This document shows, piece after piece, positions 33,777 to 42,460 of a DNA stretch of 64,000 bases. Position 1 is the stretch's first letter; the number at the start of each line of letters is the position of its first letter. A program made the translations under genes and the position numbers. A model generated the notes under the pieces. That model saw only the letters and a program-made list of their open reading frames with translations, had not been told where the DNA came from and made no database searches. Origin of the DNA: Sphingopyxis fribergensis (GTDB lineage Bacteria; Pseudomonadota; Alphaproteobacteria; Sphingomonadales; Sphingomonadaceae); the NCBI RefSeq assembly GCF_000803645.1, contig NZ_CP009122.1:4812501-4876500 (forward strand), written 5' to 3'.

Positions 33777-34547
33777 CTAATTGTCTCGATTCCGCTTGCG
33801 ATCGGGAAAGTAGCGTGCCGGCGTTACACCGGTCAGTTCGCGAAACGAGCGGATAAAGTTACTCGCCGTCCCAAAACCGAGTTCGAGCGCGATCGATGTG
33901 ACCGCCTCGCCCTGCGCCAGCCGCAAGAGCGCGGCCTTGAGCCGAATCTGGTTCCGAAACGCGGTAAAGCCTGTTCCGGTATCGCGTTGGAACAGCCGCG
34001 CAAGGCTTCGGCTCGAGATATGGAGTTGCTCCGACCAGGCTTCGAGGCTCCTCCGGTCGCCGGGATTGCGATCGAGTGCCGCGGCGATTTGCGCGATACG
34101 GGGCGCTGTGACCGACGGGATCGTCAGGGCAGGCGATATTTTCAACGCCATCTCGTCGGCGAAGAGGAAGGCCAGATGCCGCTGACGCGCCCCTGCGCCC
34201 GTGCCTGCGGCCGCAAAAATGATCTCGCGCATCAAGGGGCTCACGGAAGTTAGCCCGGCTTCTTTCGGCAGCCTCCGTAGAATGCTGCCGAAACAATATA
34301 TGCTGTACATCTCGAAACCGCCCGAGGTCTCGACGCGATGCTCATGGTCCGCGGGCAGCCAAACGCCCTGCTGGGGCGGAACGACCCATTGTCCCTCACG
34401 GGTGTGCAATATCATGACCCCCCTGCTCGGGTATATCAGTTGGACTACTGGGTGCCGGTGCCACTCCCCGATGCTTCGTGCATGGAATGTGGCTCGTTCC
34501 ACCTCGATCGAGACCGAAGGAGCATTCTTGTCGGATAGTGAATTCAT
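33777..34547 (-). CDS. AraC-family regulator with N-terminal cupin domain
   Basis: A 256-residue regulator. An N-terminal cupin-like sensor (HRHPVVQLIYPSRGVMILHTREGQWVVPPQQGVWLP-like) is followed by the C-terminal AraC DNA-binding domain (LHISSRSLARLFQRDTG and EAVTSIALELGFGTASNFIRSFRELTGVTPARY). It is divergent from a methyltransferase gene, with 71 bases between start codons. A 7-base inverted repeat lies directly at its start. It probably regulates itself and the methyltransferase/hydrolase-like pair. Confidence 0.88.
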   Translation of the reverse strand: MNSLSDKNAPSVSIEVERATFHARSIGEWHRHPVVQLIYPSRGVMILHTREGQWVVPPQQGVWLPADHEHRVETSGGFEMYSIYCFGSILRRLPKEAGLTSVSPLMREIIFAAAGTGAGARQRHLAFLFADEMALKISPALTIPSVTAPRIAQIAAALDRNPGDRRSLEAWSEQLHISSRSLARLFQRDTGTGFTAFRNQIRLKAALLRLAQGEAVTSIALELGFGTASNFIRSFRELTGVTPARYFPDRKRNRDN

Positions 34548-34575
34548 TATGTCCTGATATCATCTATCGGACATA
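34548..34575. promoter_or_regulatory. Inverted repeat between AraC and methyltransferase genes
   Basis: Arms TATGTCC (34548-34554) and GGACATA (34569-34575) are perfectly complementary across 14 bases. The dyad abuts the AraC start codon and lies 43 bases before the methyltransferase. It fits an operator for a divergently acting regulator. Confidence 0.5.
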
Positions 34576-34618
34576 GTCTCCAACGCTCAGCATCGTCTTC
34601 GCAATCGACGGAGACCTT

Positions 34619-35365
34619 ATGCGCCTACCCATGATGATCCAGTCCACGAAGCGTTCGTCCGCCGCCCGTCCCCATGGGGAATATAAGCGCCAATTGCTCG
34701 ACGAAATTGTCGCTCTCAAGCCGGCAACCTTACTCGACGTCGGATGCGGCACGGGCGATCTTCTCGTCGCAGCGCGCGAAGCGGGCATCGCCCGCACTGT
34801 CGGGATCGAGCCGGAAACCCAAGCTTGCGTCCGCGCGCGATCCCGGGGTTTGGACGTCATTTCATGTCGTGCCGAAGCGCTGCCATTCGAAGACCGCAGT
34901 TTCGACGTCGTGACGCTCGATTATGTCGCACATCATACGGAGAATTTGCCGAGAGCATTGCGCGAGGCGTCGCGCGTCGCGCGCTGCGCCGTGCTCATCC
35001 TGGATTGCTGGTTCGACGACACCCTTGCTTCCCAGCGCGTCGCACGACGCTATGACAACTGGCTGAAGAGGCGCGACCGCAAGAGCGGATATGTGCACAA
35101 CGCCTGCCCCACGGCGATCGAACTAATCTCTATGTTTGCAGCCGAAGAATTTTCGATCGACTATTTTTGCCGCCTTATCCTTTCGCCGCTCGACGTCGCC
35201 GAAGTCGAACGATCGGCCCGCGGTCTCCTGGAAAATGACGACGACCCGATCGGGAGGCTGGAACTGGAGGGCATTCTAGACGATGCCCGCCGCGACGGAA
35301 TAAGCGATGATGGCTGCATCGTCGCTCGCTTTCTTCGCGACGGCGAAGCTGCAGACACCGCCTAG
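34619..35365 (+). CDS. SAM-dependent methyltransferase
   Basis: A 248-residue class I methyltransferase with motif I LLDVGCGTGDLLVAARE (residues 38-54), the acidic VGIEPE motif II and a DVVTLDYVAHHTE motif. The N-terminal HGEYKRQLLDEIVALKP places it near UbiE/MenG-like small-molecule methyltransferases. The substrate is unknown. It is divergent from an AraC regulator and followed 25 bases later by a hydrolase-fold gene, so the two may act together. Confidence 0.8.
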   Translation: MRLPMMIQSTKRSSAARPHGEYKRQLLDEIVALKPATLLDVGCGTGDLLVAAREAGIARTVGIEPETQACVRARSRGLDVISCRAEALPFEDRSFDVVTLDYVAHHTENLPRALREASRVARCAVLILDCWFDDTLASQRVARRYDNWLKRRDRKSGYVHNACPTAIELISMFAAEEFSIDYFCRLILSPLDVAEVERSARGLLENDDDPIGRLELEGILDDARRDGISDDGCIVARFLRDGEAADTA

Positions 35366-35390
35366 GCCCGAGAATGAAGGAGAGGCGATC

Positions 35391-36236
35391 ATGTCGAGGC
35401 AAGCGGCTCTGGCCGAGATCCGGTTTCTGGGCGATGATCGATGTGAGTTGTCTGCCTGGGTGTCGGCGGCGGCTCCAGGGATCGAGAATCCAACGCCGAT
35501 CCTGCTATGCCACGGTGGCGGACCCGATCACGCAATGTTCCTGCCCCTGATCGAGACAATCCCGGACGAATATGCGGTAATACTTCCCGATGTGCGCGGC
35601 TATGGCCGATCGCGATGTCGCGACACGGCGCGCCACACTTGGGCCCAATATGTATCCGATGCAGTCGCGTTGCTTGACGCCCTTGGTTTCTCGCGCGCCA
35701 TCATCGGAGGCGCCGGACTTGGATCGACGATAGCACTCCGCTTCGCGGTGGATCTTCCGACCTATGTTCTGGCTGTCATCGCGATCGGGATCGAGGATAT
35801 CGAGGACGATAAGGCAAAGGAGGCTGAAATCCGGATGATGGAGGCGTTCGCCTTGCGAGTACAGCGTGACGGCATTCTGGCCGGATGGGAGCCCCTCTTG
35901 CCGCATCTATCTCCGATCATCGGCGCGATGGTTTGCGAGGCGATCCCGCGTTCCGATGCGGAGAGCATTGCCGCGGCTGCGGCGATCGGTCGCGACCGAT
36001 CCTTTAAAGATCCCGAAGAGCTTGCCGTCATTTCCGTTCCGGTCATCTTGTTCGCGGGTGACGACGCGAGACACCCGCAGTCGCTGGCCGAAGAGCTTGC
36101 GAGCATCATTCCCCGTGGCCGATTGGCGGCGGCTTCGCTGTCATCGAACGTGAAAACAAGCCGCGATTTCGGTCGGTTCATCGCGCCCGCTCTTCTCGAC
36201 TTTATTGCCGAAGTTCGAGCCGCACCCACAGGATGA
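35391..36236 (+). CDS. Alpha/beta-hydrolase-fold protein lacking the nucleophile
   Basis: A 281-residue alpha/beta-hydrolase-fold protein: oxyanion-type LCHGGGPDHAMF, then YAVILPDVRGYGRS and the nucleophile-elbow segment AIIGGAGLGSTIALRFAVDLP. The normal elbow reads G-x-S-x-G with a catalytic Ser; here the position is Gly (GAGLG). The acid site FAGDDARHP is present, but the region where the catalytic His should stand (SSNVKTSRDFGRFIAP) has no His. It may be a non-hydrolytic binding protein. The start is ATG 35391 with AAGGAGAGG upstream. Confidence 0.8.
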   Translation: MSRQAALAEIRFLGDDRCELSAWVSAAAPGIENPTPILLCHGGGPDHAMFLPLIETIPDEYAVILPDVRGYGRSRCRDTARHTWAQYVSDAVALLDALGFSRAIIGGAGLGSTIALRFAVDLPTYVLAVIAIGIEDIEDDKAKEAEIRMMEAFALRVQRDGILAGWEPLLPHLSPIIGAMVCEAIPRSDAESIAAAAAIGRDRSFKDPEELAVISVPVILFAGDDARHPQSLAEELASIIPRGRLAAASLSSNVKTSRDFGRFIAPALLDFIAEVRAAPTG

Positions 36237-36420
36237 TCGCAGCCTCTACGATCTGACCGACGGATAACCGCCGAAGCAGGCCCATCCAGCCGGACCTGGC
36301 GCGCACCCGATTGCGATAGCAGCAAGCGGTCTCGGCCGGCACCTGCGTCGGTGGTGCGATGTCCCGCCGCGAAGCGCGGCCCCCTTCGGCGGCCGCAGAG
36401 GGAGAGGAGAGAGGGGCCAG

Positions 36421-36462
36421 GTGACGGGTTGAAACCGGGAGAGAGTCTTCCGGACCCGTCGC
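36421..36462 (+). ncRNA. Candidate structured leader RNA, copy 1
   Basis: Outer stem GTGACGGGT pairs with ACCCGTCGC, TGAAA bulges on the 5' side, inner stem CCGGGA pairs with TTCCGG (one wobble), and the loop is GAGAGTC. The ribosome site GGAG follows directly, and the DUF932 start lies 12 bases after the element. A second copy with the same architecture precedes the next gene, so it is probably a translational control element. I do not recognise a published family. Confidence 0.6.
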
Positions 36463-36473
36463 GGAGACACGCC

Positions 36474-37667
36474 ATGACACTTCTACCCAGCACCCTCGCC
36501 CGCGATTCGTCCCCGGGCTACAAGGTCGATATCTCGCGAGGCCGGCGCATCGGCCGCGTCTCGTCCGAATGGTTCTCCCGGCCCGACGACGAGCGCTACC
36601 TGTCGCTCTCCGACCTTTATGATGCAGTGCGCGCGCGGGCCGAGACCGCGACTGCGCGGACTGTCGAAACCCGCGCCATTCGCGTCATCGCCGCGCCCGA
36701 CGAACCCGAGCGACTGAGCCTGCTCCTTCCCGACCGCGAAGCGCCGGTTGCACCCACGCACTGGTCTTTCGGGCAAATGTGCAGTCTCGTCGGGGCGCCG
36801 TCGGCCTATCTGCGCCAGCTTCCCGCCGCATTGGCGGGCATCAACATGCAGCACGGTCTGCTCGCGCATCGCGGGGAATTGGTGAAGACGCTCGAGACCG
36901 GCGACGGGCGCACCGAGCTGCGTGCCGTGACCGGCCCCGATTATGGCCGCATCTGGGATCATGAGCTTGTCGCCGCGGTCATGAAGATCGCGGGCAATGG
37001 CACTGGCGACACGCGGTGGAAGGTGCCGGGGCTCCTCGACTGGTCGACGATGCGCCACAATCCCTTCGTCGAGGTCATGAAAGATACGACGACGCTCTAC
37101 GCCAGCGACCGCGACGTCTTCCTCTTCCTTGTCGACGACGCCAATCCGATCGAGGCCGGTCGTCTGCCCAACGGCGATCCCGACCTCTTCTTCCGCGGCT
37201 TCTACTGCTGGAACAGCGAGGTCGGGTCGAAAGCCCTCGGCATGGCGACCTTCTATCTTCGCGCCGTCTGCATGAACCGGAACATCTGGGGCGCCGAGGG
37301 CTTCGAAGAGATCAGCATCCGGCACAGCAAGTTCGCGGCCGGTCGCTTCGCGCAGCAAGCGGCGCCCGCGCTCGAACGCTTCGCCTCTTCCTCGCCGGTC
37401 TCCTTTATGAACGGCATCAAGGCCGCTCGGGCCGCGATCGTCGCGCGCGACGATGACGATCGGCAGACCTTCCTGCGCAAACGCGGCTTCTCGAAGGGCG
37501 AGAGCGAGCGGATCATCCGCAGCGTGCTGCAGGAAGAGGGGCACCCGCCCGCATCGATCTTCGACTTCGTGCAGGGGATCACCGCGCTGGCCCGCGAGCG
37601 TCCGCATCAGGATGGACGGCTCGAGCTGGAAGCCAAGGGTGCCAAGCTTCTGGCCTCGGTCCACTGA
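36474..37667 (+). CDS. DUF932 domain-containing protein
   Basis: A 397-residue protein of the DUF932 family, common on plasmids and islands. Landmarks are HWSFGQMCSLVGAPSAYLRQLP near residue 98, RAVTGPDYGRIWDHELVAAV, and VCMNRNIWGAEGFEEISIRHSK. The biochemical role is not known; the family is linked to mobile DNA and anti-restriction-like neighbourhoods. The start is ATG 36474 after GGAG. It is preceded by the structured leader and followed by a ParB-like gene after 121 bases. Confidence 0.85.
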   Translation: MTLLPSTLARDSSPGYKVDISRGRRIGRVSSEWFSRPDDERYLSLSDLYDAVRARAETATARTVETRAIRVIAAPDEPERLSLLLPDREAPVAPTHWSFGQMCSLVGAPSAYLRQLPAALAGINMQHGLLAHRGELVKTLETGDGRTELRAVTGPDYGRIWDHELVAAVMKIAGNGTGDTRWKVPGLLDWSTMRHNPFVEVMKDTTTLYASDRDVFLFLVDDANPIEAGRLPNGDPDLFFRGFYCWNSEVGSKALGMATFYLRAVCMNRNIWGAEGFEEISIRHSKFAAGRFAQQAAPALERFASSSPVSFMNGIKAARAAIVARDDDDRQTFLRKRGFSKGESERIIRSVLQEEGHPPASIFDFVQGITALARERPHQDGRLELEAKGAKLLASVH

Positions 37668-37731
37668 GCAAATCTCGCGTTCGCCGGCGGCGTGGTCCTT
37701 TCCCTTCAGAGGGAGAGGGCTGCGCCGGAGC

Positions 37732-37778
37732 CATGACGGGCTGAGAGCCGGGAGAGAGTCTCGCGGCGGCCTGTCATG
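37732..37778 (+). ncRNA. Candidate structured leader RNA, copy 2
   Basis: Outer stem CATGACGGGC pairs with GCCTGTCATG (one wobble), TGAGA bulges on the 5' side, inner stem GCCGGGA pairs with TCGCGGC (one mismatch), and the loop is GAGAGTC. Several stem positions differ from copy 1 but stay paired. The 3' base of the stem touches the GGAG ribosome site of the ParB-like gene, whose start lies ten bases on. Confidence 0.6.
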
Positions 37779-37788
37779 GAGAAGCATC

Positions 37789-39906
37789 ATGACGAAACAG
37801 GCAAAAATCACCCTCAGCGGCGCGCGGGAAATTCCCTTCAGCGCGCTCGTGCTGAGCCAGGCCAATGTGCGGCGCGTGAAGGCCGGGGTGTCGATCGACA
37901 GCCTTGCCGCGGACATCGCGCGGCGCGGCCTCCTCCAGAGCCTGACTGTTCGCGCCCAGCGCGACGAGGCGGGCCAGGAAACCGGTCGCTTCGAAGTCCC
38001 GGCCGGCGGTCGCCGCTTCCGCGCGCTCCAGATGCTGGTGAAACAGCGGCGCCTGGCGAAGACCGAGCCCGTGCCCTGCATCGTCCGCGAGGATGATGCC
38101 GTGTCGGCCGAAGAGGATTCGCTCGCCGAAAATGTCCATCGCGAACCGCTGCATCCGCTCGACCAGTTCCGGTCGATGCAGAAGCTCGTCGAACAGGGCA
38201 CCGACATCGAAACGATCGCGGCGACCTTCATGGTCACGCCCGCGGTCGTGAAACAGCGCCTCAAGCTCGCCGAGGTCTCGCCCAAGCTCCACGACATCTA
38301 CGCCGATGACGGCATGACGCTCGAACAGCTGATGTCCTTTTCGGTGTCGAGCGATCACGCGCGGCAGGAACAGGTCTGGGATATGCTCGCCTCGAGCCAC
38401 ACCCAGCAGCCCTGGTATATCCGCGCGCGGCTGACCGAGGACAAGGTTCGGGCATCGGACAAGCGCGTCCAGTTCGTCACCCTCGACGCCTATCGCGAGG
38501 CAGGCGGACATATTCTTCGCGATCTCTTCGAAAGCGATGACGGCGGCTGGCTCGAGGACGTCGCGCTGCTCGACCGGCTGCAGGCCGAGAAGTTCGAAGC
38601 CGAGGTTGCGCGTGTCGCGGCGGAAGGCTGGAAGTGGATCGAGACGGCGGTCGACTTCCCCTATGGCCACACCTTCGGCCACCGCCCGCTCGATGGCGTG
38701 GCGGCCGAGACGAGCGCCGACGATGAGGCGCGGATCGAAGCGCTGCGCGAGGAAGCCGACCGGCTCGAAGACGAATGGGCGGGCGCCGAGGACATCCCCG
38801 ATGAAATCAGTGCCCGGATCGATGCGATCGACGAGGAGATCGCGCCGCTCGTCTCGAAGCCGCTGATCTACGACCCGGAGGAAGTGGCGATCGCCGGCAC
38901 CTTCGTGAGCATCGATGTCGACGGGTCGCTGCATATCGAACGCGGCTTCGTTCGTCCCGAGGACGAGCCGCAAGAGCCCGTTGACGAGGAAGCTGCGGGC
39001 GGCGAGGAAGCGGCCGGCGGCGTGATCGGCGACGAAATGCAGGAAGATGCGGTCGGCGCGACATCTCCGGAAGAAGGCGGCACCGGCGAGGGCGAAGATC
39101 CGGATGATCTCGTCCGCCCGCTTCCGGACAAGCTCGTGACCGACCTCACCGCGCACCGCACCCTTGCGCTGCGCGACGCGCTGGCCGCAAGCCCGCTGGT
39201 GGCGTTTGCGGCGATGCTCCACGCCATCGTTCTCGAATGCTTCTACACCTATGCCTCCTCGGCGAGTTGCGTCGGCATCGCGCTGCGCAATCATTCGATG
39301 GTCGGCTATGATGCGGGGCTCAACGATACGCCGTCCGCGCGGGCCATTCGCGAACGGCACGAAGGCTGGTCCGAGCGGCTGCCCGATGCGACCGCCGATC
39401 TGTGGGACGTGCTTGCCGGTCTCGACGCTGATGACCAGGCAGCACTGTTCGCGCACTGCGTCTCCTTCGGCGTCAATGCGGTGTGGGAGCCGGCGACCCG
39501 CTATAATGAAGGCCGGGTGTCGGCCCGCGCGGTGGCGAGCCGGATCGACCATTCGCACATCCTCGCGCGGGCGTCGGGCCTCGACATGGTCCAGGCGGGC
39601 TGGGTTGCTACCACGGCCAATTACCTCGGACGGGTGACCAAGCCGGGGATCCTCGATGCCGTCGAAGAGGCTTGCGGGGCCGAAGCGGCGGCGCGGATTG
39701 CGGGACTGAAGAAGCCCGAGATGGCGAGCGCCGCCGAGGACCTGCTCAAAGGCACCGGCTGGCTTGCACATCCGCTGCGCACGCCCGTCATCGACGAGCC
39801 CGACGGTGATGGGGAGCTGGCTGCGGCCAATGACGATGGCCCTGCAATCGAAGCGGGCCATGACGAGCTGGGCGACGACGACATCGAAGCGATTGCCGCC
39901 GAATAA
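37789..39906 (+). CDS. Large ParB/RepB-like nuclease-partition domain protein
   Basis: A 705-residue protein. Residues 10-180 form a ParB domain with the box GRFEVPAGGRRFRALQML and the ENVHREPLHPLDQFRSM motif, followed by a helix-turn-helix (VTPAVVKQRLKLAEV). The long remainder has an acidic Glu/Asp-rich linker (about 390-450) and a C-terminal helical domain. This is the oversized ParB found on sphingomonad plasmids and islands, different from chromosomal ParB, and no ParA lies beside it. It may control DNA maintenance or transcription. A terminator follows the gene. Confidence 0.85.
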   Translation: MTKQAKITLSGAREIPFSALVLSQANVRRVKAGVSIDSLAADIARRGLLQSLTVRAQRDEAGQETGRFEVPAGGRRFRALQMLVKQRRLAKTEPVPCIVREDDAVSAEEDSLAENVHREPLHPLDQFRSMQKLVEQGTDIETIAATFMVTPAVVKQRLKLAEVSPKLHDIYADDGMTLEQLMSFSVSSDHARQEQVWDMLASSHTQQPWYIRARLTEDKVRASDKRVQFVTLDAYREAGGHILRDLFESDDGGWLEDVALLDRLQAEKFEAEVARVAAEGWKWIETAVDFPYGHTFGHRPLDGVAAETSADDEARIEALREEADRLEDEWAGAEDIPDEISARIDAIDEEIAPLVSKPLIYDPEEVAIAGTFVSIDVDGSLHIERGFVRPEDEPQEPVDEEAAGGEEAAGGVIGDEMQEDAVGATSPEEGGTGEGEDPDDLVRPLPDKLVTDLTAHRTLALRDALAASPLVAFAAMLHAIVLECFYTYASSASCVGIALRNHSMVGYDAGLNDTPSARAIRERHEGWSERLPDATADLWDVLAGLDADDQAALFAHCVSFGVNAVWEPATRYNEGRVSARAVASRIDHSHILARASGLDMVQAGWVATTANYLGRVTKPGILDAVEEACGAEAAARIAGLKKPEMASAAEDLLKGTGWLAHPLRTPVIDEPDGDGELAAANDDGPAIEAGHDELGDDDIEAIAAE

Positions 39907-39924
39907 CGCCACCGACTATCATTC

Positions 39925-39960
39925 GGGGAGTTCGGCGCTGTGCCGGGCTCCCCATTTTTT
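39925..39960 (+). terminator. Rho-independent terminator after the ParB-like gene
   Basis: GGGGAG and CTCCCC pair around an inner CGGC/GCCG stem, followed by ATTTTTT. This is a canonical intrinsic terminator 18 bases after the ParB-like stop. Confidence 0.85.
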
Positions 39961-40095
39961 CGCTGGCCCTTGAAATCAGGACGCTCCGCGCGAACATCGG
40001 AGGTGTCCGGCAGGGGCTGCCAGACCGCCGCATGCCTTCCTGACCCGCTCCACCGGGCGGGATCGCGCGCAGCCTGTCTTGTGAAGGAGGCCCCC

Positions 40096-41130
40096 ATGTC
40101 GAGTCCTGCAGCCGAGGTCGCGCGACGCCTCGCCGACGATGCCGAGGCGGTTTGCCGCCGATATCTCTCCCATGGACGCCGCGAGGGACATTATTGGATG
40201 GTCGGTGACGTCCGTAATTCGCCGGGCCGCAGCCTTTACGTTCGCCTTTCTGGCACCGCCGACGGTCTTCGGTCCGCTGGCAAATGGACCGATGCCGCCA
40301 GCGGCGATCATGGCGATCTTCTCGATGTCATCGCCGCGAGCTGCGGCCATACATCCTTCCGCGACACGCTCGACGAGGCGCGCCGCTTTCTGAGCCTGCC
40401 TGCCGTCATGCCCGGCGACCGAAATCCGGCTCCGCGTAAAGCACCGCGCGGCACCCCCGAGGCCGCCCGCAGGCTATGGGCCGGATCGAAGCCGCTCAGC
40501 GGCACCCTTGCCCGCGCCTATCTGTCTGCCCGCGCGATCGGCGACCTTCGCGATGCCGAATGGCTTCGTTTCCATCCCCATTGCTTCTATCATCCATCCG
40601 AGGACGACGCCCCCGATGTCCGCCGGGCATGGCCCGCCCTGATCGCGGCGATCACTGACGAGGCGGGCAATGTCACCGGAGTCCATCGCACCTGGCTCGA
40701 CTCGGCCGCCTGCGACAAGGCGCCGGTTGCCTATCCGCGGCGCGCCATGGGCCAATTGCTCGGTCATGGCGTTCGGTTCGGCACGTCGGCTGCGGTCATG
40801 GCGGCGGGCGAAGGCATCGAAACCATCCTGTCTTTGCGTCAGATCACACCAGCCCTGCCGATGATCGCCGCCCTTTCGGCGGCCCATCTGGGAGCGTTGA
40901 CCTTCCCGCGCGGACTGCAGCGACTGTATGTCGCGCGTGACGACGACCCGGCGGGTGCGGCCGCCTTCGGGACGCTTTGCGACCGAGCCCGGCCGCTCGG
41001 CATCGAGGTCATCGCGCTCGAAGCGGATCGCGGCGACTTCAATGCCGATCTCATGACACTCGGCCGACAGCGAATGATCGGCTCGCTTCGATCCCAGCTC
41101 CGGACTGCGGATCGTTCACTCCTGCTCTGA
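40096..41130 (+). CDS. Toprim/primase-like protein (DUF7146-type)
   Basis: A 344-residue protein with an N-terminal zinc-free primase-like segment (CRRYLSHGRREGHYWMVGDVRNSPGRSLYVRL-like) and a C-terminal Toprim fold: VMAAGEGIETILSLRQ (the glutamate motif) and RLYVARDDDPAGAAAF (the DxD motif). Such proteins prime DNA synthesis on plasmids and phages and also occur on integrative elements. AAGGAGG precedes ATG 40096. The upstream frame to 39940 is not used, since it would cross the terminator. Confidence 0.82.
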   Translation: MSSPAAEVARRLADDAEAVCRRYLSHGRREGHYWMVGDVRNSPGRSLYVRLSGTADGLRSAGKWTDAASGDHGDLLDVIAASCGHTSFRDTLDEARRFLSLPAVMPGDRNPAPRKAPRGTPEAARRLWAGSKPLSGTLARAYLSARAIGDLRDAEWLRFHPHCFYHPSEDDAPDVRRAWPALIAAITDEAGNVTGVHRTWLDSAACDKAPVAYPRRAMGQLLGHGVRFGTSAAVMAAGEGIETILSLRQITPALPMIAALSAAHLGALTFPRGLQRLYVARDDDPAGAAAFGTLCDRARPLGIEVIALEADRGDFNADLMTLGRQRMIGSLRSQLRTADRSLLL

Positions 41131-41253
41131 CGCCTCAGCATCGGCCGGAAGGAGGGCGGGCGAGGGATGGACCGGTGCTGATGCAGCACCACGGGGTGGC
41201 CGCGCTCCGGCCTTCGCAAGAGGGCGACTGCGGCGAACCGTACCGGGCCCGCA

Positions 41254-41333
41254 ATGGCGGGCGGGCGGCTATTTTCCGCCGGGGCGCGCGGCGCCCCTTT
41301 GCATCGCGAAACAAAATAGCCTTCGCCCGCCAT
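41254..41333. repeat. 80-base imperfect inverted repeat before the DUF2493 gene
   Basis: The 5' arm ATGGCGGGCG plus GGCTATTTT pairs with AAAATAGCC plus CGCCCGCCAT, broken only by a 3/2 internal loop. The apical part contains another hairpin, GGGGCGC with GCGCCCC. It occupies the 317-base gap 41131-41447, where no gene is seen. The element could be a structured RNA or a transfer or recombination site. Confidence 0.6.
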
Positions 41334-41447
41334 CCTCCGCCTTCGGCTTCGGCCGCGGCCGGGGCCGCGGTGCAGTTCGGTACGGCGCGCCGCGAGGGGT
41401 CGCCGCGAAGGCCGCGCGAGCGCGGCAAAACCCGACTGGAGACGATC

Positions 41448-42380
41448 ATGTTGAGCCCCACCGAACCCGCCGACGATCCTGCCGAAGCCGGCGCCACCCA
41501 TCTCCTCCTTCAGGAGATGCAACTCTTCGGACATCGCCCCTTCGAAGACGAACCCGACCCGCGCCCGCTGCCCGATGCCCGCCTGGCGGCCGGCGCTGTC
41601 GCCGACATATTCGATGCCCTTGTCGGCTGTCTCGACGATACGCGGATCGAGCCCGATCTCGAAGAGCTCCTCTGGAACGTCGTCAACCTCTTCCACCGCG
41701 CGGGGGAGCGGGTCGAACGCAGCCTCGACGACAATGAACAGGCGCAACGCCGAGCCCAGCGCGAACAGGACGGGAGCGAGATCCGGTCGGTCGAGCTCGA
41801 ACGCCTCGTGCAGCAGGGGATCAGCCTGATCGAACGGCGCGATGCGATGGAATTCTTCCGCGAAAGCGCCGCCGAACAATTTCGGACCCACTGCCGCAAG
41901 GCCTGGTCACCGCGCACCGGATCGCGCGCGCATCACCGGTCGATGACCGCGGCGATGATCGACAGCCGTGACTTTCTCGACGCGCGGTTGCGCCAGAAAG
42001 CGGCTGCACTTCTTCCCGAGGGCACGCGCATCCTGTTCACCGGCGGCGCTGATGTCGACGATCATAGGGCGATCTGGGATGCTCTCGATCGCGCACGCGA
42101 CCGCCATCCCGATATGATCCTGCTCCATGGGGCAACGCCGACGGGGGCCGAACGCATCGCCGCCTGCTGGGCCGAAACCCGCAAGGTGACGCAGGTGGCC
42201 TTCCGTCCCGACTGGAGCCGGCATGGCAAGTCCGCGCCGTTCAAGCGCAACGACCGGATGCTCGAAGCACTGCCGGTCGGGGTCATCATCTTCCCCGGCA
42301 CCGGCATCCAGGACAATCTCGCCGACAAGGCTGCGAAGATCGGCCTTCCGGTCTGGGATTTTCGCAAGCGGGGCCGATGA
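41448..42380 (+). CDS. DUF2493 (SLOG-fold) protein
   Basis: A 310-residue protein. The first 200 residues are helical and acidic (DIFDALVGCLDDTRIEPDLEELLWNVVNLFHRAGERV). The C-terminal 120 residues form the DUF2493 domain: RILFTGGADVDDHRAIWDALDR, LLHGATPTGAERIAACWAE and GVIIFPGTGIQDNLADKAAKIGLPVWDF, a Rossmann-like SLOG fold that probably binds a nucleotide-derived ligand. It is a standard companion of DUF932 and ParB-like genes on alphaproteobacterial islands. The start is ATG 41448 with CTGGAGA upstream. Confidence 0.85.
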   Translation: MLSPTEPADDPAEAGATHLLLQEMQLFGHRPFEDEPDPRPLPDARLAAGAVADIFDALVGCLDDTRIEPDLEELLWNVVNLFHRAGERVERSLDDNEQAQRRAQREQDGSEIRSVELERLVQQGISLIERRDAMEFFRESAAEQFRTHCRKAWSPRTGSRAHHRSMTAAMIDSRDFLDARLRQKAAALLPEGTRILFTGGADVDDHRAIWDALDRARDRHPDMILLHGATPTGAERIAACWAETRKVTQVAFRPDWSRHGKSAPFKRNDRMLEALPVGVIIFPGTGIQDNLADKAAKIGLPVWDFRKRGR

Positions 42381-42437
42381 CAGCCGTCGGGCATTCGGAC
42401 GCTTTCGGCAAAATGGCCCCAATCTGGTTCTATCTCC

Positions 42438-42460
42438 CGAATATAATTGAAATATATTCG
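42438..42460. promoter_or_regulatory. AT-rich dyad upstream of luxR
   Basis: CGAATATA and TATATTCG are perfect 8-base arms around seven bases, in the AT-rich 242-base space before the luxR gene. The half-site ATATTCG recurs in the space before the lasso precursors. It may be an operator or the 3' end of the DUF2493 transcript. Confidence 0.45.

Noticed and set aside
36483..38297. 604-codon open frame on the minus strand
   Set aside because: It is antisense to DUF932 and the start of the ParB-like gene; no domain is found.
37774..39912. 712-codon open frame on the minus strand
   Set aside because: It is the antisense of the ParB-like gene, with low-complexity Arg/Asp/His composition and no ribosome site.
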